From Mariprofundaceae bacterium (GTDB taxonomy: Bacteria > Pseudomonadota > Zetaproteobacteria > Mariprofundales > Mariprofundaceae), in assembly GCA_030950825.1 (NCBI GenBank), contig JAUZQT010000039.1, forward strand, positions 1 to 22,798: a stretch of 22,798 nucleotides of DNA. The letters run 5' to 3'. Every line of letters begins with the position of its first letter. Position 1 is the stretch's first letter. The position numbers and the translations under genes are program-made. Below, piece after piece: positions 15,052-22,798 of the stretch. The notes beneath the pieces are model-generated. The model was not told where the DNA came from. It saw nothing but the letters and a program-made list of their open reading frames with translations, and made no database searches.

Positions 15052-18000
15052 CTATGGCGTGATAAAGGCGCGCCGTTGTGATTCTGAGAAGTCGCTTGTT
15101 GATTGCATTGTTAAAGTTGCATTAAAATTATTAAAATCAAAGCTTTGAAAACGCATATTATCGACACCCCACTGATAATTCGTCGCTCTTTTTAATCCGC
15201 CACTTGGAATTTTGGGTAATGAGACTGAGGAGATGCTGCTATCCATATCAATTTCCCAAAGCACTTGTTGTGTTGCTGGATCTACAATGCGCAACCGCTG
15301 CATCATGGGTGTCGCGGTATTTGTCCATGTAAATGTCGGTGTTGAGCTTGCTGTAACACTGCCAATGACGGGCAAAGTAAGTGCAGGCACATCCATTAAT
15401 GTGACTGTCGCGGTTGCTGACAATGTACTTCCTGAGGCTGAATTTAAAGAACCCAGTTGCATTGCCATGCTACTTTCGCCCAAACCATTCACCGCCATAA
15501 GTCCCACAGCATTTCCATAAGGGTCGAGGCTGGCAGTGGTGCGTGCCATATTAAGCGTCATATTGGTCGTCGCTACTGCAGGGCTGGCGATACTTTGATA
15601 GCCGTTAATAAATGACGGTTCATTCAATCCAAGGTAAGTAAAGCCCAATGCTTTTTGTGTAACGCCAGACAGCAAATCAAAATTTCCAACAGGGTAAATC
15701 ATGCTGCCTAAAAAATTCACCCAGGCTGTCGGCACAGCCATCGTTAGGATCATGTTTTTTGCGGCAATCAGCCCAGCAGGGAGTGTGGCGGATGCAAATA
15801 AATGCCCTGCACCCAAAGCATTATAGGTGATTGCTGAAATTGCCAGAGGGGTATTATTTTTCTGGCTTAAATTGAAGAGCATTTGTCTGGCAGTTGCCGT
15901 GAATGTTTGTGAGCCTGCATTACCAGCAAACAAAATACCTTTTTCCCCTGGAGTCAAGCCTGTTAGCGTTACATTTAGAGGCACATTAGCCGTTGTTTGC
16001 TTTTGCAGTGAAAAACTTAAATATGAAGCATTGCTTTGCCAGTAGCTTAAGGTTGCGTAGCCAGTCGCCGTTGCTGTCACCGTTTGCGAGCCACTAAAGC
16101 CGCCAAAAATTGTGCTGCGACCCAATGCATTGCTTGTGCCTATTCCCAGTGTACCATCACCGATATAGACCTTGGCACCAGCAATAGGGGCTCCTTCTGC
16201 ATCAGTGACCTGTGCGAGAATTGCGCCACGAATAGGCGCTTTTCCATTGCCATCGAACTGCACAGTATCATCGCTTTGATGTAGCTGAAAGTTAATGCCA
16301 GTGGTTTGCAAGTTGGCCACAGATCGCACTGCTGCCAAAGATCCTGATACAGGATAGCTGCCAGTGTATTCACCCCAGTTATCGCCTGGTTTTCCGCTAC
16401 CATCACGATCAGTACCAGCTGATATCAAATAATCGCCTGGTACAATATTATTAAATTGATAAACAAAACCGCGTGCTTTGAAGGTCGTGGTGCTTGCGAC
16501 TGTATTGCCAAATAAATCAAGCAGGTTAACTGTCGCCACACCAGGATCAGGTGCTGGTCGATTATCAAAAAACACTTGAATATTTTTAACCCCAGAACTA
16601 GTTGAAACAGCAACGGAGCCCGCTAATATTGTTTTTGCTTGCCCTGAAGCATTGGCTGTCATGGTTAACGTAGCGGGTGTCGTATTTCGATTCAGCGTTG
16701 TTGTTAACCATGTAACGTTGGGTCTTGCTGAGCTTACTGATATGTTGCCTGCGCCTAGATTGCGTATCAATGTTTGGCTTGATAGTGCCGCTAAGTTCAA
16801 GTGGGTACGCGCAGGCTCTGCCAATAACAAGGGTGTTGTTGCTGCCAAGCCCATGGCCAAACGCACCGCAGCATAGGCATCCACGAGCCCTGAACCATAT
16901 TCGCTATCTTTGCCAGGTAGCCCTAGATCCAAGGCAGTTGAGCTTAGTTTTTGTGCAAGCTGGGTTGGGCTCAGCGCAGGGTTCACAGCCAACATCAATG
17001 CAGCAATACCTGCTATATGTGGTGTTGCCATGGATGTCCCTTGCAGGGTCTGATAGTCCTGTCGATTGTTTTTCCATGCCGTGCTCAACACACCATTTTG
17101 AGGGGTTAAACTCTGCTCGCCACCTGGCGCAACAATATCAATAAAACGATTAAATTCAGAGTAGGTGGCGCGTCGATAGTTTGGCGAAACAGCGCCAACA
17201 CAAATCACATTGTTGTAAGCGCAGGGGTACAGTACTGGGTTGCCATCCAACGCGCTATTACCCGCTGCGGCAATCACCGTAAGCCCAGCCGCCGTTACAG
17301 TATCAATGGCCTGCTGGAAAAGCGCACTTGATCTTGAACTACCCAAGCTCAGATTAATAATATTTGCAGCTTTGGGCGGCGTGCCACCTGAAGAGTTGGC
17401 CAAGCCTGCGGCATAGGCAATACCATTGAGAACGTCGGCTTCAATGCCACGGCCTGCTAGACCAATGACGCGAACAGGCATGATTTTACTTTGCCACGCA
17501 ACACCTGTCACACCGATACGATTATTGGATGCTGCGGCAATAGTACCTGCCACATGGGTGCCATGAGCGGCGCTATCCCTGCCTGTTGCGATGGCAGTAG
17601 GGTCGGGGTCAATGCCATTGCCATCACCTGCACGAATCGGATCTGAAATAAAATCATAGCCAGCAATCACATTGGGCTTCAAATCAGGGTGGGGGAAAAT
17701 TCCTGTATCCAATACAGCGACAATCACATTGGCTGAGCCGGTTGTTATATCCCATGCCTGCTCCAGCCCAATCAGAGGGTAATGCCACTGTTGTTTGTAC
17801 TTTGGATCATTGGGTATGACTTGGGGCTTGTGAATATGATTGGCAGTTACTTGCTGAATATTTGGCATGTTTTGCAAACGTCTTATTAGGCTGAGCGTTT
17901 GTTGGCGTGCTTCTGTTGCCCCCAATACACCGCGTTGCGTGTTTTTGGCAATATTACTGGAAAAAACAATGGCATGAATAATGGGGATGCTGTTATATTG

Positions 18001-18315
18001 CCGTAAACCGTCGGCTGCAAACAATGCTTCGAGTTGCGCTGTTTCTGTATTTATATTGCTGCCAGATTTAAACTGAACAATAACTTCACCCAGCACAAAA
18101 TCTGTTGTAGGAGCTGGCGTTTGCACGTTGTTATTGACTGCTCCAGTGCTGATTGCGCCTGCAACAACCAGCGTTTGTGCTGATGTTGGCCCCACAAAAA
18201 GCCTTCCAGAAATGCTACCTGTTGTGGCTGAGGTGCCATTCCCTGCTGAATTCCCTGATTGACCACATGCACCCAAAAAACATGAGATTATGCATAAAAT
18301 AAGAACCTTCTTCAT
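15052..18315 (-). CDS. subtilisin-family (S8) serine protease lipoprotein with C-terminal beta modules
   Basis: A 1087-residue exported protease. The N-terminus has a lipoprotein signal with lipobox LGAC (Cys17). Residues about 72-165 resemble an inhibitor-like prodomain (FVLGEVIVQFKSG). The catalytic domain (about 180-490) has the full triad: Asp203 in VLDTGI, His251 in HGTHVAGT and Ser428 in GTSMATPH, with oxyanion Asn353 in AAAGNS. The next ~110 residues look like a BACON/Ig-like beta domain (NVTWLTTTLN). Two carboxypeptidase-regulatory-like modules follow (VNLLDLFGNTVAS; ILAQVTDAEGAPIAGAKVYIGDG), then a long unassigned C-terminal part with fibronectin-like features (PTFTWTNTATP). It is probably anchored to the outer membrane; its substrate is unknown. 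The ATG has a strong site, GGAGAGG, a few bases upstream. The gene converges on the antiporter with only 18 bp between the stops. Confidence 0.93.
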   Translation of the reverse strand: MKKVLILCIISCFLGACGQSGNSAGNGTSATTGSISGRLFVGPTSAQTLVVAGAISTGAVNNNVQTPAPTTDFVLGEVIVQFKSGSNINTETAQLEALFAADGLRQYNSIPIIHAIVFSSNIAKNTQRGVLGATEARQQTLSLIRRLQNMPNIQQVTANHIHKPQVIPNDPKYKQQWHYPLIGLEQAWDITTGSANVIVAVLDTGIFPHPDLKPNVIAGYDFISDPIRAGDGNGIDPDPTAIATGRDSAAHGTHVAGTIAAASNNRIGVTGVAWQSKIMPVRVIGLAGRGIEADVLNGIAYAAGLANSSGGTPPKAANIINLSLGSSRSSALFQQAIDTVTAAGLTVIAAAGNSALDGNPVLYPCAYNNVICVGAVSPNYRRATYSEFNRFIDIVAPGGEQSLTPQNGVLSTAWKNNRQDYQTLQGTSMATPHIAGIAALMLAVNPALSPTQLAQKLSSTALDLGLPGKDSEYGSGLVDAYAAVRLAMGLAATTPLLLAEPARTHLNLAALSSQTLIRNLGAGNISVSSARPNVTWLTTTLNRNTTPATLTMTANASGQAKTILAGSVAVSTSSGVKNIQVFFDNRPAPDPGVATVNLLDLFGNTVASTTTFKARGFVYQFNNIVPGDYLISAGTDRDGSGKPGDNWGEYTGSYPVSGSLAAVRSVANLQTTGINFQLHQSDDTVQFDGNGKAPIRGAILAQVTDAEGAPIAGAKVYIGDGTLGIGTSNALGRSTIFGGFSGSQTVTATATGYATLSYWQSNASYLSFSLQKQTTANVPLNVTLTGLTPGEKGILFAGNAGSQTFTATARQMLFNLSQKNNTPLAISAITYNALGAGHLFASATLPAGLIAAKNMILTMAVPTAWVNFLGSMIYPVGNFDLLSGVTQKALGFTYLGLNEPSFINGYQSIASPAVATTNMTLNMARTTASLDPYGNAVGLMAVNGLGESSMAMQLGSLNSASGSTLSATATVTLMDVPALTLPVIGSVTASSTPTFTWTNTATPMMQRLRIVDPATQQVLWEIDMDSSISSVSLPKIPSGGLKRATNYQWGVDNMRFQSFDFNNFNATLTMQSTSDFSESQRRAFITP

Positions 18316-18377
18316 CTAGCCTCTCCTGCTCCCTATGATGCTGAATGAAAATCCCGCGCTTCAATTTCCATTCCTGT

Positions 18378-18406
18378 ATTGTTTTTTGTTGAAGTGCGTA
18401 AGTCAA
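18378..18406 (-). promoter_or_regulatory. candidate sigma-70 promoter of the S8 protease gene
   Basis: On the minus strand TTGACT (18401-18406, 5 of 6) is followed after 17 bp by AACAAT (18378-18383, 4 of 6). The start site would be near 18371, leaving a leader of about 55 nt that contains the strong GGAGAGG ribosome-binding site. The -35 lies only 6 bp from the edge of the palindromic element at 18413, so insertion of that element may have changed upstream regulation. Confidence 0.42.
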
Positions 18407-18412
18407 CCCTTT

Positions 18413-18570
18413 GAGGCTGTCCGAGAATAGAGACAGTCGCGAGGAAATCCCATTTTGAGTCATGATTTTTGGCGTGCGAGGCGAATAACAGGGTCTCAAA
18501 ACGAAAATAGACGGAAATCATGGTCAAAATGGGGGGTTCGCAGTAGGTCTTTCTATTCTCGGACAGCCTC
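18413..18570. repeat. 158-bp palindromic MITE-like element with 18-bp perfect terminal inverted repeats
   Basis: The ends GAGGCTGTCCGAGAATAG (18413-18430) and its exact reverse complement (18553-18570) are perfect over 18 bp. The inner part is also palindromic: CCCATTTTGA (18449-18458) and CATGATTT (18461-18468) pair with TCAAAATGGG (18524-18533) and AAATCATG (18515-18522). The whole element could fold into one long hairpin. No transposase ORF is inside, and I see no clear target-site duplication. It looks like a non-autonomous derivative of an insertion sequence; the parent family is not identified. It sits between the divergent S8 protease and uup genes and ends 13 bp before the uup ATG. 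Confidence 0.78.
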
Positions 18571-18583
18571 CTAGTATTTGCCC

Positions 18584-20530
18584 ATGCCTATGATGACGTT
18601 GAACCACCTTGATAAAGCCTTTGGATCACAAGTTCTGCTCGATGATGTTTCCTTGAACATTGGGCGAGGCGTGCGAATTGGGTTAATTGGGCGCAATGGT
18701 GAAGGTAAATCAACCTTGTTAAAGATCATGGCTGGTCTGGTTGATACAGATAGTGGCACGATTATGCTGCGCAATAACGCCAAGGTTTCCTACTTGCCAC
18801 AAGCGCCGCATTTTGATGCTGGGCAAAGCGTTTTTCATGTTGTTGCCGATGGCTTGGGTGCTGTGGCAAGTTTATTGGAAGACTATCAATCGGCATTACA
18901 AGCCTTACAACATGATAGCTCTGATGCCGCTCTTAAAAAAGTGGATAAATTACAAACTGAATTGGAGCACGCCGATGCTTGGCAACTGCATGCGCGCATT
19001 GAAATGGCGATTTCTAAGCTGAGTTTGGAGCCTGAGCGTGATGTGGGTGAATTATCGGGCGGCTGGTTGCGCCGTGTTGCTTTAGCACGCGCAGTGGTAT
19101 CCAATCCTGATATTTTATTGCTCGATGAGCCGACCAATCATTTGGATGTGGCATCCATCGAATGGCTGGAAGATTTTGTGGCAAACTTTCAAGGATCTGT
19201 CTTATTCATTACCCATGATCGCTACTTTTTAGATGCTGTCGCGGAAGAAATTATCGAACTTGATCGTGGGCATTTAACCCACTTTCCGTGCTCTTATGCT
19301 GAATACCTAGAGAAAAAGGCTGAGATGTTGGCCGTTGAGGAAACTCAGAACCGTAAATTTGATACGATGTTGGCGGGTGAAGAGCGTTGGATTCGGCGTG
19401 GTATCCCTGCGCGCCGTCGCCGCAATGAAGGGCGAGTGAGTGCTTTAGAGGCTTTAAGGAAACAGCGCGCTGAGCGGCGCATGCGTGGGGCGGATGTCGA
19501 TTTGCGCGTCGCTTGCGGTGTAAAATCAGGCAAAATGTTGATGGAAGCCGTGGCACTTTCGCACCACTTTGTACGCCCAAGCGGTGAAAAAATAACCATT
19601 GCCAATCAATTTGAACACAAAATCATGGCAGGTGAACGGATTGGGATGATTGGCCCCAATGGTATTGGTAAAACGACCCTGCTGAAAATTCTGCTGGGGA
19701 AAATATCTCCAGATAGCGGACGTGTTCGTCATGGCGTGCGCTTGGTTCCAGCATTTCTAACACAAATGCGCGATTTGGATGAATCAACTAAGCTCAAGGA
19801 TGTGTTATTGCCGCAAGGTGGCAATTATGTGCATGTTGGTGGACATGAACCGCGCCATATTGTCACTTATATGCAGGATTTTCTCTTTGATAAAGAACTA
19901 TTAAATGCGCGTGTTGCGGCATTATCAGGAGGTGAGCGAGGGCGTTTATTGCTGGCAAAGCTGTTGCTGGAACCTGCCAATATATTAATTCTTGATGAGC
20001 CCACCAATGATTTGGATATTGGTACCTTAGCGGTATTGGAGCAAGCATTATCAAAATATGATGGTACCGTGATTGTTGTTAGCCATGATCGCGCCTTTAT
20101 GGATCGCGTGGCATCACGGGTTCTGGCATTTGAAGGCGATGGTGAAATCATTCCGATTGAAGGTGGCTATTCAGATTATCAGGCATGGAAACAGCGCCGT
20201 ATGGAAGATCAGGCACAAGAAAGAGCCCTGCAAGCAAGCAAAGCGAAACAAACAAAAGTGACCGAGCCAGCAAAACAGAAAATTCTCAAAAAGCTCTCAT
20301 ACAAGGAACAAAAAGCACTGGAAGAGTTGCCTTCACAAATTGAGGCAATGGAAACAGAGAAAGCCAATATTGAAATACGCTTTTGCGAAGCTGATTATTT
20401 CACCCGCGATGCTGATGCCTATCAAAAAGATCAACAGCAGTTAAGTCTGCTGGATGTGCAGCTTGTTGATGCCTATGCTGACTGGGAAACGCTGGAAGAA
20501 AAACAGGCCGCCTTGGTTGATAATATGTAA
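18584..20530 (+). CDS. uup: Uup-type ABC-F ATPase
   Basis: A 648-residue soluble protein with two ATPase domains and no membrane segments, typical of ABC-F ribosome-associated factors. Domain 1 has Walker A GRNGEGKS (36-43), signature LSGGW (157-161) and Walker B/D-loop DEPTNHLD (181-188). Domain 2 has GPNGIGKT (357-364), LSGGERGRLLLAKLL and DEPTNDLD. The linker with RRGIPARRRRNEGRVSALEA and the charged C-terminal coiled coil (KILKKLSYKEQKALEELPSQ onward) identify Uup rather than EttA, YbiT or YheS. Uup acts on the ribosome and affects excision of transposons and replication-linked repair in E. coli. ATGs at 18584, 18590 and 18593 are all possible starts, and a TTG at 18578 is less likely. 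None has a Shine-Dalgarno sequence, because the palindromic element ends just upstream. Confidence 0.95.
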   Translation: MPMMTLNHLDKAFGSQVLLDDVSLNIGRGVRIGLIGRNGEGKSTLLKIMAGLVDTDSGTIMLRNNAKVSYLPQAPHFDAGQSVFHVVADGLGAVASLLEDYQSALQALQHDSSDAALKKVDKLQTELEHADAWQLHARIEMAISKLSLEPERDVGELSGGWLRRVALARAVVSNPDILLLDEPTNHLDVASIEWLEDFVANFQGSVLFITHDRYFLDAVAEEIIELDRGHLTHFPCSYAEYLEKKAEMLAVEETQNRKFDTMLAGEERWIRRGIPARRRRNEGRVSALEALRKQRAERRMRGADVDLRVACGVKSGKMLMEAVALSHHFVRPSGEKITIANQFEHKIMAGERIGMIGPNGIGKTTLLKILLGKISPDSGRVRHGVRLVPAFLTQMRDLDESTKLKDVLLPQGGNYVHVGGHEPRHIVTYMQDFLFDKELLNARVAALSGGERGRLLLAKLLLEPANILILDEPTNDLDIGTLAVLEQALSKYDGTVIVVSHDRAFMDRVASRVLAFEGDGEIIPIEGGYSDYQAWKQRRMEDQAQERALQASKAKQTKVTEPAKQKILKKLSYKEQKALEELPSQIEAMETEKANIEIRFCEADYFTRDADAYQKDQQQLSLLDVQLVDAYADWETLEEKQAALVDNM

Positions 20531-20538
20531 CGATTCTA

Positions 20539-20592
20539 GGAAAAAGGGGTAGAGGACAGGGTTTGCCTGTTTTCTACTCTACCCGATTTTCC
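20539..20592. terminator. hairpin downstream of uup, candidate (bidirectional) terminator
   Basis: GGAAAAAGGGGTAGAG at 20539-20554 pairs with CTCTACCCGATTTTCC at 20577-20592 with about one mismatch and slippage, and an inner ACAGG/CCTGT adds to the stem. It lies 9 bp after the uup stop and between convergent genes. The A-run on one arm and T-run on the other are inside the stem, and there is no clean trailing T-tract, so termination efficiency is uncertain. A smaller hairpin, AAGCGG/CCGCTT, follows at about 20622-20638. Confidence 0.5.
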
Positions 20593-20676
20593 CAAGACAC
20601 CGGTGGTAAATAGGGTTGGAAGAAGCGGGTATACCGCTTGAGTAAGAGTCAGGCCTTGTTTTTGTCCTTTTTCTGA

Positions 20677-21564
20677 TTACTGACAAAACCCTGGAAAACG
20701 ACTATAAAGGAATGCGGTTTTTGTTTGAGAATTAGGGTCAATCCAAGCACTTAGTCCCCTCAGTGCTACAAAGGACTTTTGAGCGCGATTGACTACTTTA
20801 TTGGTGTAGCTGGCTGATTTATCTGCGTATTTGAAGGATATTTCCGCCACCAAAGGAGCCTGACTCGATATTGGTACACCCTCGTACCAAAGAGTGACGC
20901 TAATTTCAGCAGTAAATTGACCAAGGTCAATCATCACATTGCGATAGACATGTTCACGGATTGAGGTATAGCCAACAAGAGTAAGGGGTAAGGTATTACT
21001 TAGACCGTAATTGCTTGCAAAACCTGGGAAATGTTTATTGATATCTTTGATATTGTTCAAGGTTCGTGTGTTTTTTTCGGTGGTAGAATGGCTGTAGAGA
21101 ACCTTGAAATTATTTGAAGTATTAGCACCGATATCAGACTCTAATTTAGTTTTAGCGCTGCTGGTAGAAGCGCTGAGGTTTTCGAAATCTGAAATATAAC
21201 GGTCTGGACTACGATATTTCAGAGTAACCTCAGACAATCCATTTTCGATGCGCTCTCTAAATGAATAACCCAAACTTTTTAAAGTACAGCTCGATAGGGT
21301 GTCAAAGAAATGAATGTCGCGATTCTTCACCAATATAGGGGTACCTGTAACATTACGCTGGATAGCTGTCTGAATGGCTAATTTTGCACTCTGCATAAGA
21401 GCATCAACATTACTCGACTCGCTCAAGTAATTGAACTGACTGGTTTTTAGCATCAACTTATATTCACGCGAAGTGACATCTGGGTTGGCACTGGCTAGTC
21501 CACTTGTTAGCACACAGACTAAGCAGAAAGTTAGCAGGGAAAATTTATTATTTAGAATATTCAT
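20677..21564 (-). CDS. exported protein with CYTH/triphosphate-tunnel-like features
   Basis: A 295-residue protein with a Sec signal peptide (residues 1-26, cleavage near ASA). It is not a clear family member by eye, but the order of motifs resembles a CYTH barrel: REYKLMLK (33-40) in place of the first ExExK strand, FFDT (86-89), GYSFRERI (99-106), VTLKYRSPDR (113-122), KLESDIG (140-146), REHVYR (203-208), EISVTLWY (220-227) and VAEISFKY (239-246). CYTH proteins bind triphosphorylated ligands in a tunnel lined by acidic and basic residues and are normally cytoplasmic, so an exported one is unusual. The first motif is degenerate, so metal-dependent catalysis is doubtful. The ATG has GAGGT 6 bp upstream. 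It is a single gene converging on uup. Exported location is well supported; the fold is an inference. Confidence 0.6.
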   Translation of the reverse strand: MNILNNKFSLLTFCLVCVLTSGLASANPDVTSREYKLMLKTSQFNYLSESSNVDALMQSAKLAIQTAIQRNVTGTPILVKNRDIHFFDTLSSCTLKSLGYSFRERIENGLSEVTLKYRSPDRYISDFENLSASTSSAKTKLESDIGANTSNNFKVLYSHSTTEKNTRTLNNIKDINKHFPGFASNYGLSNTLPLTLVGYTSIREHVYRNVMIDLGQFTAEISVTLWYEGVPISSQAPLVAEISFKYADKSASYTNKVVNRAQKSFVALRGLSAWIDPNSQTKTAFLYSRFPGFCQ

Positions 21565-21946
21565 GGGTTACCTCGTCTTAATTTTTGTAAGTATATTATA
21601 TGCTGGTGGTGAGTCTCTCTGCCAAGACAATAATGCATTCGATACTTATTTAATCGCAGGTTTAAGCATTTACTCATGTGCTTTAGCTAAAGACCAATAA
21701 TAGTTAATGAATCCACGATGCCTTAGGACACGCCCCTTTTTTAAAATTTATATCACTAATAAATGACACGGTTATGACAAGAGTGGGCGATCACCAAATT
21801 TAAATAGGTATAACCTTAGCTGAAAAACGCGAAAATTCAGGGGCGGGGAATGTTGTTTGACTTTGTTATGAAGTGTCTTCTTATTGTCATATAGCTGACT
21901 TATTCGACAAGTAGGGTGCGAGTCTATTCTAGGAGGTATTTTATTT
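21565..21946. other. intergenic region between divergent exported-protein genes
   Basis: A 382-bp stretch with no credible gene. It must hold the promoters of the CYTH-like gene (minus) and the phytase-like lipoprotein gene (plus). I see a 12-bp perfect palindrome, CTTTAGCTAAAG (21681-21692), and a TTGACT at 21857-21862 that could be a -35 for the plus-strand gene, but the matching -10 is weak. The strong ribosome-binding site AGGAGGT at 21931-21937 belongs to the downstream gene. Confidence 0.5.
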
Positions 21947-22798
21947 ATGTATAAGAAAAAAATTCAAACCATAGGTTTGGTTCTGGTAGTGGCAAGCCTT
22001 ACTGCCTGCAGTAATTCAACAACGTCAGCCGTGGCTGCAAACGTAACATCGCCACCACAATTTACTGTCAAACAAGCACAAGATGTTTCTATCTTCAAAA
22101 CGGGCACTGTAACATTGCCCCTTGATATTGCTTTTGGCAGCGCTGCTTTTCATTTAACCACTGATCCTTACAATATTGTGTACACCATGACTGACCGAGG
22201 CCCTAATATTAAATGTAAAGATGCCACCAAAGTTTTTGGTGCACCAGCAGCACCTGTATTTTGTCCAAAAGGAAATAAAATTTTTCCTGTGCCTGCTTTC
22301 TCACCATCGATTTCTAAATGGCAAGTGGATAGTACTGGTGTAGTATTATTGGAAACCATTCAAATGAAAGACTCATATGGTAATCCAATCACAGGCTTAT
22401 CCAACCCCAGTAGTGTTTTTTTACCGACTGAAGCCAATTATGATAAAAATGGTACGCTGATTGCCGGTGATCCCAACGGTTTGGATCCAGAAGCATTTGT
22501 GAAAATGAAAGATGGCACGTTTTGGGTGAGTGAAGAGTATGCCCCAAGTATCCTGCATTTAAGCGCTACAGGACGCGTACTCGAGCGCATTGTGCCAACG
22601 GGCGTACGAGCCCAGCTGCTAGCCGCGACTTATCCAGTGGTTGAGGCTTTGCCAGCTATCTTAAGCAAACGCAAACTCAATCGCGGCATCGAAAGTATAG
22701 CAATTTCACCGAATGAACAATTTCTGTATTTTATGATGCAAAGCCCATTGGCGAATCCTGCGGTAGCTGATTATAAGGCCTCGCGTAATGTTCGTCTT
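21947..22798 (+). CDS. phytase-like (esterase-like activity) lipoprotein, 3' end outside window
   Basis: The frame is open from the ATG at 21947 to the last base (284 codons), so the C-terminus is missing. The start is secure: AGGAGGT lies 9 bp upstream. The N-terminus is a lipoprotein signal with lipobox LTAC (Cys21). Motifs of the esterase-like phytase beta-propeller family (PF13449 type) are DPEAFVKMKDGTFWVSEEYA, the following PSILHLSATGRVLERIVP, and NRGIESIAISPNEQFLYFMM. Related proteins are periplasmic or outer-membrane six-bladed propellers annotated as esterase-like activity of phytase; few have been tested, so phosphate ester hydrolysis is only a possibility. The gene is divergent from the CYTH-like gene. 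Confidence 0.82.
   Translation, partial: MYKKKIQTIGLVLVVASLTACSNSTTSAVAANVTSPPQFTVKQAQDVSIFKTGTVTLPLDIAFGSAAFHLTTDPYNIVYTMTDRGPNIKCKDATKVFGAPAAPVFCPKGNKIFPVPAFSPSISKWQVDSTGVVLLETIQMKDSYGNPITGLSNPSSVFLPTEANYDKNGTLIAGDPNGLDPEAFVKMKDGTFWVSEEYAPSILHLSATGRVLERIVPTGVRAQLLAATYPVVEALPAILSKRKLNRGIESIAISPNEQFLYFMMQSPLANPAVADYKASRNVRL

Overview
The window looks like chromosomal DNA of a Gram-negative Pseudomonadota bacterium of moderate GC content (mid-40s percent judged by eye, not computed). The evidence is a BcsA/BcsB/BcsZ/BcsC cellulose secretion system with an outer-membrane beta-barrel, three exported lipoproteins with clear lipoboxes, a Uup-type ABC-F ATPase and a Tat-exported FAD dehydrogenase. 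I cannot name the genus. No rRNA, tRNA, CRISPR array, phage gene or intact transposase was found.

Layout. (1) 1-451: the 3' part of a hotdog-fold (DUF4442/PaaI-like) protein that begins upstream of the window. (2) 501-625: a 125-bp palindromic, transposon-end-like element between convergent genes. (3) 654-12287, all on the minus strand: one tightly packed seven-gene transcription unit, read from right to left as bcsA, bcsB, bcsZ, bcsC, dehydrogenase small subunit, GMC-type FAD dehydrogenase, truncated haemoglobin. Every junction is an overlap of 4-11 bp or a gap of 4-16 bp. A candidate sigma-70 promoter (TTGACA, 17 bp, GATATT) lies upstream of bcsA. (4) 12562-15033, plus strand: a CPA1 Na+/H+ antiporter with a C-terminal cyclic-nucleotide-binding domain. 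(5) 15052-18315, minus strand: a large subtilisin-family lipoprotein. (6) 18413-18570: a second palindromic MITE-like element. (7) 18584-20530, plus strand: uup. (8) 20677-21564, minus strand: an exported protein that looks like a CYTH/triphosphate-tunnel barrel. (9) 21947 to the end, plus strand: a phytase-like lipoprotein cut by the window edge.

How the genes work together. BcsA polymerises UDP-glucose and carries the glucan through the inner membrane under PilZ/c-di-GMP control. BcsB guides it in the periplasm, BcsZ trims it and BcsC exports it. The unusual part is what follows in the same unit: a two-subunit FAD sugar-dehydrogenase pair (Tat small subunit plus an alpha subunit with a Cys cluster for 3Fe-4S) without a cytochrome c subunit, then a group II truncated haemoglobin. 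This suggests, by inference only, that sugar oxidation and O2/NO handling are co-expressed with cellulose production. Other oddities are a BcsC whose N-terminus is built from 46-residue repeats, a BcsZ with a lipobox, and a 57-bp tandem repeat in bcsB.
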